Assembly (NCBI GenBank): GCA_963204975.1
Contig: CAUJJC010000160.1
Span: 1 to 43,623 of the forward strand
Direction: 5' to 3'
DNA: 43,623 nt
From: Verrucomicrobiota bacterium
Lineage (GTDB): Bacteria > Verrucomicrobiota > Verrucomicrobiia > Verrucomicrobiales > Verrucomicrobiaceae
Part shown: positions 1 to 7,470 of the stretch, in pieces
How positions within the stretch are numbered: the stretch's first letter is position 1
Layout of the letters: each line of letters starts with the position of its first letter
The notes under the pieces: generated by a model
The model's input: only the letters and a program-made list of their open reading frames with translations
Told to the model about the DNA's origin: nothing
Databases searched by the model: none
Translations under genes and position numbers: made by a program

Positions 1-2
1 CC

Positions 3-845
3 TTGGCTTCTCGCGATTCGTCGATTCGTCTGCTGAGTTTCGATGACTTCAGCACGGTCAAAGACACGCTTGTGCGGCTCATGGATGGCAAGGAGCCGCA
101 GGACATCCAGATCGCCTCGATCAAGTCCCTCGGCAGTTTCACCACGCCTGACGCAGTCCCCTTGCTGCTGGCGAACTGGAAGACCCAAACGCCCGCCGTG
201 CGCAGCGAAGTCATCGCCGCGATGATGAGCGTGCGCACACGCGCGCTGCCTTTGTTGCAAGCGGTGGAGAGCGGACTGATCCCCGCCAATCAGATCCCCT
301 TTGCGCAGCGGCGACTGCTTGCGCTGAATGCCGATCCCAAGGTGAAGGCAGTCGCCGAGAAGTTCTTCAGTGCCTCCGCTCCCGGGCCGCGCAAGCAAGT
401 CGTCGAGAAATACAAAGCCGCGCTCTCCATCAAAGGTGATGCCGCACGCGGACAGAAGGTCTTCGAGACCGCGTGCATCGCGTGTCATCGCGCGGGCGAC
501 GTGGGCAAGCAGGACGTGGGGCCGAACCTCGCAAACATCCGCGCCTGGAATCCAGAGCAGGTCTTGATCAACATCCTAGATCCGAACCGCGAAGTGGTGC
601 CCAACTTCCTCGCCTACACAGTGGAGACGAAGGAAGGCAAAAGTATCTACGGACTCATCGCCGAAGAGAGCACCGCCAGCCTCACGATGAAGCGCCCCGA
701 TGGCGTGAGCGAGACGGTGCTGCGCAGCAACGTGTCGAAGCTCGAAGGCGCAGGCGTGTCGCTCATGCCCGATGGCCTGGAGGCTGCGATCAGCCCCGAG
801 CAGATGGCGGACTTGATCGCCTTTCTGCTGGCCCCTTCACGCTGA
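3..845 (+). CDS. C-terminal part of a heme-binding dehydrogenase-like protein (partial)
   Basis: The frame is open from the left edge, so the true start lies upstream; the TTG at position 3 is not taken as a start. The first ~120 visible residues read as HEAT-like helical repeats. The last ~140 form a cytochrome-c-like domain with one heme motif, CIACH (nt 474-488), followed by an NxxPNL-like stretch and a small beta-rich tail ending in LIAFLLAPSR. This is the pattern of the putative heme-binding domain (TIGR02603) at the end of large secreted PVC 'membrane-bound dehydrogenase' proteins. The family is thought to work in periplasmic oxidation of sugars; substrate unknown. The downstream sigma/FecR genes may control it, but that is inference. 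Confidence 0.8.
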   Translation: MASRDSSIRLLSFDDFSTVKDTLVRLMDGKEPQDIQIASIKSLGSFTTPDAVPLLLANWKTQTPAVRSEVIAAMMSVRTRALPLLQAVESGLIPANQIPFAQRRLLALNADPKVKAVAEKFFSASAPGPRKQVVEKYKAALSIKGDAARGQKVFETACIACHRAGDVGKQDVGPNLANIRAWNPEQVLINILDPNREVVPNFLAYTVETKEGKSIYGLIAEESTASLTMKRPDGVSETVLRSNVSKLEGAGVSLMPDGLEAAISPEQMADLIAFLLAPSR

Positions 846-890
846 AGAAAACTTTTTTGGCAAATCATCGCGGCTCGCGGTGTGTTGATC

Positions 891-1436
891 ATGAATCCCA
901 TGTCAGCCCCTTCCGCCTCCGCTCAGCACGATAGCTTCCTCCGACTCTACACGGAGCATGAACCGGCCTTGCGTGGGTTCGTGCGCTCGCTGGTGTCGAG
1001 TCGCGAAGATGCACGCGAGGTGATGCAGGAGCTGGCGGTGGCACTGTGGCGGAAGTTTGAATCGCTGGCCGATCCTGCTCAATTCCGCGCCTGGGCCTTC
1101 GGCATGGCACGCATGCAAGTGCTGGCCTGGCGACGTGATCAGGCGCGCGACCGTCATTTCTTTGGCGAGGAGGCGATGACGATCATCGCAGAGCAGGCCG
1201 AGCGGATGTCCACGCAGCTTGATGCGCAACGCGAAGCATTGGAAGATTGCGTGGCGAAGCTTCCTGCGGATCAACGCTCGCTCGTGAGCCGCGCGTATGC
1301 GCCGGGAGTGCGCATCGACGATCTCGCGGCGCAGCTTGGGCGCAGTGCCATGGCGGTTTACAAGACCTTGCATCGCATCCGCATTGCGTTGGTGGAATGC
1401 ACACGCGCTACTCTCGCCAAGGAGGGGCTGTCATGA
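891..1436 (+). CDS. ECF-type RNA polymerase sigma factor, Verrucomicrobium/Rhodopirellula family
   Basis: A 181-residue sigma-70 family protein. Region 2 is near residues 8-80 (LYTEHEPALRGFVRSLV, then the helix ending AWRRDQARDR). Region 4 covers the last ~60 residues with a helix-turn-helix around IDDLAAQLGRSAMAVYKTLH. The start could be GTG 882, ATG 891 or ATG 900; the first ATG is chosen because region 2 begins close behind it. The stop overlaps the FecR gene start by 4 bases (ATGA), so the two are translated together. By family knowledge the FecR partner acts as its anti-sigma or signal-transducing protein at the membrane. The SGNH-like gene that follows is probably in the same transcript. 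Confidence 0.9.
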   Translation: MNPMSAPSASAQHDSFLRLYTEHEPALRGFVRSLVSSREDAREVMQELAVALWRKFESLADPAQFRAWAFGMARMQVLAWRRDQARDRHFFGEEAMTIIAEQAERMSTQLDAQREALEDCVAKLPADQRSLVSRAYAPGVRIDDLAAQLGRSAMAVYKTLHRIRIALVECTRATLAKEGLS

Positions 1437-2686
1437 GGCCGAATGATCCACGGCTTGAGGCGTTGCATCGTCACGCGGAAGGCATCGACTCGGCGGAGGA
1501 TGTGGCGCTGCTGGAGCAGGCGGTGCTAAACGACGCGGAGTTCCGCGCCTTCATGATCGAGTATCTGCATATCGACAGCGCGCTGCCGGAGTATGTGGGC
1601 GAGGCGGCTGAATCTCTGAGGCCTGAACGGGAGCCCGTCCGCACCACACGCCGCTGGTTCATTCCGGCGACCGCAGCGGCGGCGCTCATCATCACGGCAT
1701 CGCTGTGGTTCATGCGCCCAGAGGCAGACATCGAAGTCGAAGTGCTGCGCGTGGCGGACAGTTCACTGCGTGTGGGTCAGCGGGTGAAGATGCAAACGCT
1801 CGCTCTCGATCACGGTGAGGCACAAGTGCGGCTGCCGTCCGATGTGAAGCTCACGCTGAGTGGCGCGGGCGAGGTTCGGTTCATTGACCCGATGCACGCG
1901 CGAGTCACGCGCGGCAAGGTTACGGTGGATGTGGGCGAGCGCGGCAAGGGCTTCGTGCTCGACACGCCGCAGACGCGCGTGGTCGATCTCGGCACGCAGT
2001 TCGGCGTCGAAGCACGCGGCGATGGTTTGACCGATGTCATGGTCATCGAAGGCAAGATCGAGCTGCATGATGATCAACGTGTGACGCCGCTGGAACAAGG
2101 CGAGGCGTTGCGCGTGGATGCGCAGCGTGGACAGCAGCGCATTGTCAACATCACCGGCGGTGCCTTGCCATCTGACTGGTCCACGGGCGCGCCGCCGAAG
2201 GAATGCAGCATCGCTTCCGTCGCAGACAACTTCGAGCCCGTGGAGGACTATCACTTCTACCGCATCCTTCCGCGTGGGCTCGCTCCAGGTGCGGCATCGT
2301 ATGTGAATCGCACACAGGTCTGGGGACCTGCCGATGGCAAAGCCTTCCCGTCCGCGCTGATGAATGCCGACCTCGTGCAGACCTTCCGTGGTGCGCGCAA
2401 ACGTCAGGCCTATGAGATGCAGCTTATCCTCACGCGACCCTGCACGCTCTACGTGCTGATGCCGAAGAGCGAGCGCACACCAGACTGGCTCGCTCGCGAC
2501 TTCACCCTCACCGGCGATGAGGTCACACTGCGCAATGGCGATGTCGGTTCGCGCATTCAGATGCCCTGCGAAGTCTGGCAGCGTGTCGTCACGGAGCCCG
2601 GAGTGATCACGCTCGGCGCTGCCCCGCGCAAATCACAGGGCGTCCCACTCACCATGTATGGCGTAGCTGCCAAACCCTTGCCATGA
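1433..2686 (+). CDS. FecR-domain membrane protein (likely anti-sigma partner)
   Basis: A 417-residue protein with a cytoplasmic N-terminal helical part (1-70), one membrane segment (about 75-94, WFIPATAAAALIITASLWFM) and a periplasmic FecR domain (about 110-225). The FecR signature is clear around TRVVDLGTQFGVEA and VMVIEGKIELHDD. Residues ~245-417 form a second beta-rich domain with regular Trp/Tyr spacing; I cannot name it, though PVC FecR proteins often carry carbohydrate-binding or LamG-like domains here. ATG 1433 is chosen over longer upstream frames because it overlaps the sigma stop in the ATGA manner. It likely senses an extracellular, perhaps carbohydrate, cue and controls the sigma factor; this role is inferred from the gene pair. 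Confidence 0.88.
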   Translation: MRPNDPRLEALHRHAEGIDSAEDVALLEQAVLNDAEFRAFMIEYLHIDSALPEYVGEAAESLRPEREPVRTTRRWFIPATAAAALIITASLWFMRPEADIEVEVLRVADSSLRVGQRVKMQTLALDHGEAQVRLPSDVKLTLSGAGEVRFIDPMHARVTRGKVTVDVGERGKGFVLDTPQTRVVDLGTQFGVEARGDGLTDVMVIEGKIELHDDQRVTPLEQGEALRVDAQRGQQRIVNITGGALPSDWSTGAPPKECSIASVADNFEPVEDYHFYRILPRGLAPGAASYVNRTQVWGPADGKAFPSALMNADLVQTFRGARKRQAYEMQLILTRPCTLYVLMPKSERTPDWLARDFTLTGDEVTLRNGDVGSRIQMPCEVWQRVVTEPGVITLGAAPRKSQGVPLTMYGVAAKPLP

Positions 2687-3627
2687 AGACAACGATCAGC
2701 CTCTTCCTCATCGCGATCACCGTTGTGGCCAGCGAGCCGCTAGTGCCGATCAATGAACTCGGCACCGGCACCTTCCATGGGTTCATCGGCGGCTTGTATG
2801 CGAACGGCAGCAATGAACCACACGCGGCACACGCGCAGGCCTTGAGAGAGCGCAGGGCGCGGATTCAGCCGCTGGATGCGGAAGGCAAGCCTTCGGCCAC
2901 CGGACGCATCGTGATCGCTGGCGTTGGTGCATCGGTGTGTCGGCAAATCTTTGCGCAGTTGGAGCGCCGTGGCACGGAGACGCCCGGCATTCATCCGGCC
3001 ATCACTTTTGTGAACTGTGCTTCCGGCGGCGCGGACGTGAACAAGATCACCGAGGACCGCTACTGGCAGCGCGCGGAGCAGGCGTTCGCGGCGCGCGGAG
3101 TGAGCGCTCGGCAAGTGCAGGTGGTGTGGTATCAAAGTGATGAGTTGCGCGACCAACGCGATGACTTCCCAGGTCGCCCGCAGCGACTGCAAGCCGCGCT
3201 CGCTCAGCAGATGAAACTGATCGCCCAGCACTTCCCCAACGCACAACTCTGCTACCACAGCGCGCGGCACACCACAGCGTTCATGCCTGATGATGACGGC
3301 AAGGCGAAGCACGCGGAGCCGCGTCCTTATCATGTCGGCTGGGCGGTGAAGTGGTTCATCGAGTCCCCGGAGAATGGCGGCCACGGCACACCGCTGTCCA
3401 CTTGGGCGACCTACTTCTGGACCCAGGCCGACAAGCCGCGTGCCGATGGCTATCAATGGTCGAGCGCGATGAATGTGAAGGACGGCGTGCATTTGACCGA
3501 GGTCGGTCAGCAGCGTGTGGCGAAGGAACTCTGCGACTTCTGGAGTCGCGATGCCTTTGCCAGCAGTTGGTTCACCGACTCAGTCAGTCACACATCGACC
3601 AAAGCGATCTCGGGCTCCAGCCCCTGA
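2683..3627 (+). CDS. Secreted SGNH/GDSL-hydrolase-like protein
   Basis: A 314-residue protein that starts with a signal peptide (residues 1-17, cleavage near VVAS-EP). It shows three blocks of an SGNH-type esterase: IVIAGVGAS with Ser84 in the block I place, CASGGADVNK with the block II glycine (115/116), and DGVHLTEVG near residues 267-275 carrying the block V Asp and His. Block I lacks the usual GDS triplet, so the Ser assignment is tentative. The start overlaps the FecR stop by 4 bases (ATGA), making it the third gene of the sigma-FecR unit. It probably removes acyl groups from a polysaccharide or similar substrate outside the cytoplasm. An uncharacterised, non-enzymatic SGNH relative is the main alternative. 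Confidence 0.65.
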   Translation: MKTTISLFLIAITVVASEPLVPINELGTGTFHGFIGGLYANGSNEPHAAHAQALRERRARIQPLDAEGKPSATGRIVIAGVGASVCRQIFAQLERRGTETPGIHPAITFVNCASGGADVNKITEDRYWQRAEQAFAARGVSARQVQVVWYQSDELRDQRDDFPGRPQRLQAALAQQMKLIAQHFPNAQLCYHSARHTTAFMPDDDGKAKHAEPRPYHVGWAVKWFIESPENGGHGTPLSTWATYFWTQADKPRADGYQWSSAMNVKDGVHLTEVGQQRVAKELCDFWSRDAFASSWFTDSVSHTSTKAISGSSP

Positions 3628-3631
3628 CGGC

Positions 3632-3670
3632 TCCGCATGATCCGCGCTGAGGATCATCAGCGCGTGCGGA
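3632..3670 (+). other. Long bulged hairpin between the SGNH-like and glycosidase genes
   Basis: TCCGCA (3632-3637) pairs with TGCGGA (3665-3670), and CGCGCTGA (3643-3650) pairs with TCAGCGCG (3657-3664), giving 14 base pairs with a 5-base bulge on the left side. The apical loop GGATCA (3651-3656) is the exact complement of TGATCC (3638-3643), which covers the bulge, so a second fold or a loop-bulge contact is possible. No T-run follows, so it is not a standard intrinsic terminator. It may be an mRNA processing or stability element. Confidence 0.55.
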
Positions 3671-3693
3671 CCGCTACCTCACTCACATCACCC

Positions 3694-5241
3694 ATGAAAA
3701 CACGCACAGGCATCTTGATGATGTCGTGGATGGCTGTTGCCTGCTTTGGGCAGGGAACAGGCTTCAACGGCACGAACTGGTTCGACGTTCAGACCCCTCA
3801 GGACGTGGTCTGGCTAAAGGAAATGCTGCCCGAAGGCGGCTGCTTCACGCTGCGCTATCGAGCGGACAAGGACGGCGCTGCGGGTGCCCAGCAGTTGCCG
3901 AACGTCATCGCACTGCACAACGACCTCGCTGCCGTGGGCAAGCATCTCGACGTGATCTACACCGCTGCGATGGACGCGACACCTGCCGTCAATCTCGCAG
4001 GCCTTCAGACCTTGGTGAACGCGGGCGTGAACGTCATCTCCGTCGAAGCCGGCAACGAGGAGTATTCGCAGAACAAGTTTAACTTCGACTTCGCCGCGTA
4101 TCGCGCAGCCTTCGAGCCGATCTACGAAGCCATCGTTCTCGAGTATCCAACGATGCCTTTCAGCATCTTCCTTGCGCCGAGGCCGCGTGACTCGGATGGC
4201 AATGGCGTTCCCAATAGTCCAGGCGACATCCTGGGCGGGCGCAACGATCACAAGCACGTCAACGATGATGCCATCGCCTTCCTCGCCACCGCGCCCGCGA
4301 ACTACGCCGTGTCGGTTCACTTCTACTTCAATGAGAACGAAGTCCCTGTCTCGGCATCTCCAGTCCCAGGCCTCGCCTTCAACCCAGCCGTCTTCAGCCA
4401 GGACCACGAGACCTACTTTGATCAACTCTACCATCAGGCCCTTGCCTCGAATCTGTGGACGGCCAGCATCGCCTACCTGGATCGCGTGGTCCCAGGTAGG
4501 AAGCGCTACCTCACGGAGTTCGGCCACTCGAATGCAGGCGCATTGAAAAACACGCTCGGCTACTCAATGGCCATGTGGCGTGTGTGGAATCAGTATCGCG
4601 GCAACTTCGAGCAGGCGCTCATGCACAACGGCATCTCGCCCAGCGGCACGGGCTTCATCTTCCCGTATTCACCCGGCAAGGATGTGAACCAAAGCACCAC
4701 CAACATGCGCCGCCTTGACTACTGGCTCTACTCGATGCTCACTCGCGTGCCACTCAACACGCCCGAGCTGCCGACCTCCACCACGCTGAACGGTGTTGGC
4801 ACCACGACGATGTTCTGGTTCAGCAACGATGGCGAAGCCTACACGCCGAACATCAGTTTCGCTGGCTGCGATCTTCAGTCCGCCAGCATCACCTTTGTGC
4901 AGGGACAGTATTGGTATTCCAGCAGCGGCGTCACCGAATGGATGAACAACGGCACCCTGCCGAACTACTCCATCGGCGGCACCACCACGCTCACGGGCGC
5001 GACACTCCCACAAATCCCGAGGCGATCCTTCGGCTACCTCACGCTGCAAACTGGCGAACTTGGTCTGAAGTTCACTTCCATGACCGCGAGCAGCGGCAAC
5101 ATCACTCTCTCCTGGCAGGGCATCGGCACCTTGCAATCCGCCAACACCCCGAGCGGACCTTGGGCCGACCTGCCAGGAGCGACCAGTCCCAGCACGCTGC
5201 CGATGGCAAGCTATGGGCCGTTCTTCCGGTTGAGGAAGTGA
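3694..5241 (+). CDS. Secreted clan GH-A-like glycoside hydrolase
   Basis: A 515-residue exported protein. ATG 3694 is chosen over an in-frame ATG at 3637 because it gives a signal peptide (MKTRTGILMMSWMAVACFGQ). The body looks like a TIM-barrel glycosidase. AGNEEY (Asn121-Glu122) fits the acid/base Asn-Glu of clan GH-A, and LTEFGHSN (Glu275) fits the nucleophile strand. The last ~60 residues (from about 455, with LSWQGIGTLQSANTPSGPW and FFRLRK at the end) match a small beta-sandwich tail common on secreted verrucomicrobial proteins. Exact GH family and substrate are not identifiable by eye. It lies 66 bases after the SGNH-like gene, so a joint role in polysaccharide use is plausible. Confidence 0.7.
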   Translation: MKTRTGILMMSWMAVACFGQGTGFNGTNWFDVQTPQDVVWLKEMLPEGGCFTLRYRADKDGAAGAQQLPNVIALHNDLAAVGKHLDVIYTAAMDATPAVNLAGLQTLVNAGVNVISVEAGNEEYSQNKFNFDFAAYRAAFEPIYEAIVLEYPTMPFSIFLAPRPRDSDGNGVPNSPGDILGGRNDHKHVNDDAIAFLATAPANYAVSVHFYFNENEVPVSASPVPGLAFNPAVFSQDHETYFDQLYHQALASNLWTASIAYLDRVVPGRKRYLTEFGHSNAGALKNTLGYSMAMWRVWNQYRGNFEQALMHNGISPSGTGFIFPYSPGKDVNQSTTNMRRLDYWLYSMLTRVPLNTPELPTSTTLNGVGTTTMFWFSNDGEAYTPNISFAGCDLQSASITFVQGQYWYSSSGVTEWMNNGTLPNYSIGGTTTLTGATLPQIPRRSFGYLTLQTGELGLKFTSMTASSGNITLSWQGIGTLQSANTPSGPWADLPGATSPSTLPMASYGPFFRLRK

Positions 5242-5362
5242 GTCTAGGCGGCATGGCTGATAGCAAAGGCGCACCGGAAGGCGTTCTCTGCCTCAATCCT
5301 CCCGCCTCATCGCAGGCTGCTTTCTTTTGCTGGATAGGCATCTGAGAGCCGTCCCCTTGAGG

Positions 5363-5392
5363 CTCCAACCCTTGATAACCCAAGGATTGGAG
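5363..5392 (-). other. Hairpin overlapping the tmRNA 3' end
   Basis: On the minus strand CTCCAATCCTTG (5392-5381) can pair with CAAGGGTTGGAG (5374-5363) across the loop GGTTAT, giving 12 base pairs with one G-U. On the plus strand the same place would be a C-A mismatch, which favours an RNA made from the minus strand. The 5' arm includes the last bases of the mature tmRNA acceptor stem. No T-run follows, so it may serve 3' processing or termination of the precursor. Confidence 0.5.
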
Positions 5393-5736
5393 GCGAGGGG
5401 AATTGAACCCCTGTCCGAACTGCCTTCACCCGCGACATCTCCATGCTCAGTCATCTCTTTAATCTCGGTGGGCGGCTGCTGATGACGGCATCCACTTCAC
5501 CCAGGAACCTGTTAGTTCTCGCCTTCGACCCGGTTACCCGATCAACTGGCCAGCCTGGTGGTTGCGTCGTTCAGGCTACCAGACATTGCCTGAAGGACGT
5601 CGCGGGGCTTAGGCCGCGAGAGCGAGCTCGTTAGAGTTTGCTGTTATTTGTTTGATCCGGTTTTTAACGAGGAACACGAATCATCCTCGGCATGCAGCCC
5701 CGAACTCAGACGATCCGTCGAAACCAGAACGCCCCC
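5388..5736 (-). ncRNA. ssrA: tmRNA (transfer-messenger RNA)
   Basis: Read on the minus strand, the RNA starts GGGGGCGTTCTGGTTTCGAC (from 5736), a typical tmRNA 5' end. It closes with a T-arm (GGGGTTCAATTCCCC) and acceptor strand CGCCTCC plus discriminator A at 5388. The seven acceptor bases pair fully with the 5' GGGGGCG, with one G-U. CCA is not encoded and must be added. The tag frame lies at 5641-5609: GCA resume codon, ANSNELALAA, then TAA. Length is about 349 nt, normal for a one-piece tmRNA. It rescues stalled ribosomes with SmpB and marks the unfinished protein for proteolysis. No clear promoter was seen upstream (5737-5800). Confidence 0.96.
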
Positions 5737-5856
5737 GTTTTGGAGAGGCCTGAAGGTAGGTCGAATTGGAGGAAGGGCAAGCGATGGTTGGCCGGATGCT
5801 GAGATGAGGATTGTCAGGCTGGTAAACCCAGTCTATTACCCGCGCCGTTTCCCCGC

Positions 5857-7470
5857 ATGTCGTCCTCCACACTCTCCAGCTACTCCAACCGGTCGAAGCC
5901 GATGTCCGGCCTAGCGTTGGCGTTTCTCGCGGCCTTGGCAGTCGGACTGGCTTTGTTTTACCGGCTGCCTGATTTGGGCCTGAGGCCGATGCATACGGAT
6001 GAGGCGAATCTTGGGGTGAAGTTCATCGACATGTGCAAGCAGGGAAGGTTCGACTATGATCCGCATGATTTTCACGGGCCGGTTTTGCACTATGCGACTT
6101 GGGTATATGGGACGCTGGCCGGGTGGGGTGACTCGATGGCGATCACCGAGGCGGATCTGCGGAGAGTGGTGGTGGTGTTTGGTATTTTGCTGGTGCTCTC
6201 GACGTTGCTGGTGACGGATGCGCTGGGGCGACCGGCGACGGGGATGGCGATGCTGATGATGGCCGTGTCACCAATGATGGTGTTTTACTCGCGGTATTAC
6301 ATCATGGAGATGCCTTACGTGCTGTGGCTGGCATTGTTCATGTTCGCCTGTTGGCGCTTTTCGGTTTACGAGAGCTGGTTGTGGCTGGCGCTGGCGGGGG
6401 CATCGCTAGGCCTGATGCACGGGACGAAGGAGACGTTCGTGATCAACACAATGGCGATGCTTTGCGGATGGGTGGCGGCGAAGATGCTGACGGATGGCTT
6501 TGAGCATCGTAATCGCGGACTGCACCTGAGCATCGGGCGCAGCAGGCATTTCATCCAATGGCCGTGGGCCTGGGGGGCATTGATCGCACTGGTGATTTCC
6601 GTGATGCTGTTCTCGGGCTTCTTTCGATTTTGGGATGATGTGAAAGAGAGCTTCACGACTTACGGCAGCTACGCGCACCGCTCGACGGGGGCCGGACATG
6701 AGAAGCCCTGGTATTACTATTTGTCGGTTCTGCTTTGGACGAAGGATTTTTTCCTTTGGACGGAGATGATGATTGGAGGGCTGGCGGCGGTGGGAATGAT
6801 TCACGCTTTCACGGGGAGATTTCAACGTGAAGAACCGAGGAAGGCATTCCTGGTCTTCCTGAGTGTGTATGCCCTGGTGGCGCTGGCGTTTTATTCGATC
6901 ATTCCCTACAAGACCCCGTGGACCTTCTTGTCGGTGCAGCATGTGCTGACATTGCTGGCGGGAGTGGGCGCGCAGTTTTTGTTCGCTCAGTCGCAGAGCC
7001 GAGTGTGGAAGGCGATTTGCTCAATCCTTTTCATCGGGGGGCTCTATCATTTGTGCGCTCAGTCCATGTTTACGATTCGGGATCGTGGTCGCGCAAATCT
7101 GAGGGGGCCGTATGTTTATAGTCACACCACGTCAAGCGCGATGCAGTTGGTGGAGAAGTTGCGTGACATCGCCAAGTTTCAAAAGGGTGACTTCAGCGCT
7201 CAAGTGATCACCATGGATGCCGGATGGCCCTTGCCCTGGTATCTGCGAGAACAAACCAAAGTGGGCTACCAGACGACTATACCGGAGGACCTGAGTGCCT
7301 CGGTGATCGTTGTGGATCAGGCGCTTGCTGCTGAGGTGAGAGGCCGGCGAAAAGACCGCCAGTTTGTTTCTGACGTTTATGGCATGAGAGGTGCCGGGAC
7401 CAATGTGGTGCTGCTGGTCGAGACGGGACTGTGGGATGCATACGTGGCGGCGAAGGAAAAGGTGCCATGA
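5857..7470 (+). CDS. Multi-pass GT-C glycosyltransferase-like membrane protein (TIGR03663/Agl23-like)
   Basis: A 537-residue integral membrane protein with around ten hydrophobic segments, the first near residues 18-37. The first outer loop carries MHTDEANLGVKF, an acidic Asp-Glu motif typical of GT-C (dolichyl/polyprenyl phosphosugar) transferases, followed by DPHDFHGPVLHY. This combination resembles the TIGR03663 family, annotated in archaea as a flippase-associated protein. The C-terminal ~100 residues are soluble. It would transfer a sugar from a lipid carrier on the outer face of the membrane; donor and acceptor are unknown. The stop overlaps the next gene (ApbE) by 4 bases, so they are translationally coupled. 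Confidence 0.75.
   Translation: MSSSTLSSYSNRSKPMSGLALAFLAALAVGLALFYRLPDLGLRPMHTDEANLGVKFIDMCKQGRFDYDPHDFHGPVLHYATWVYGTLAGWGDSMAITEADLRRVVVVFGILLVLSTLLVTDALGRPATGMAMLMMAVSPMMVFYSRYYIMEMPYVLWLALFMFACWRFSVYESWLWLALAGASLGLMHGTKETFVINTMAMLCGWVAAKMLTDGFEHRNRGLHLSIGRSRHFIQWPWAWGALIALVISVMLFSGFFRFWDDVKESFTTYGSYAHRSTGAGHEKPWYYYLSVLLWTKDFFLWTEMMIGGLAAVGMIHAFTGRFQREEPRKAFLVFLSVYALVALAFYSIIPYKTPWTFLSVQHVLTLLAGVGAQFLFAQSQSRVWKAICSILFIGGLYHLCAQSMFTIRDRGRANLRGPYVYSHTTSSAMQLVEKLRDIAKFQKGDFSAQVITMDAGWPLPWYLREQTKVGYQTTIPEDLSASVIVVDQALAAEVRGRRKDRQFVSDVYGMRGAGTNVVLLVETGLWDAYVAAKEKVP

Noticed and set aside
1247..1432. Upstream extension of the FecR frame
   Set aside because: It lies inside the sigma factor gene in another frame; the ATGA overlap at 1433 is the likely start.
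5353..5402. Possible integration (att) duplication at the tmRNA 3' end
   Set aside because: tmRNA genes are common integration sites, but the similar copy is inverted, not direct, and no integrase gene lies nearby. A hairpin explains it better.
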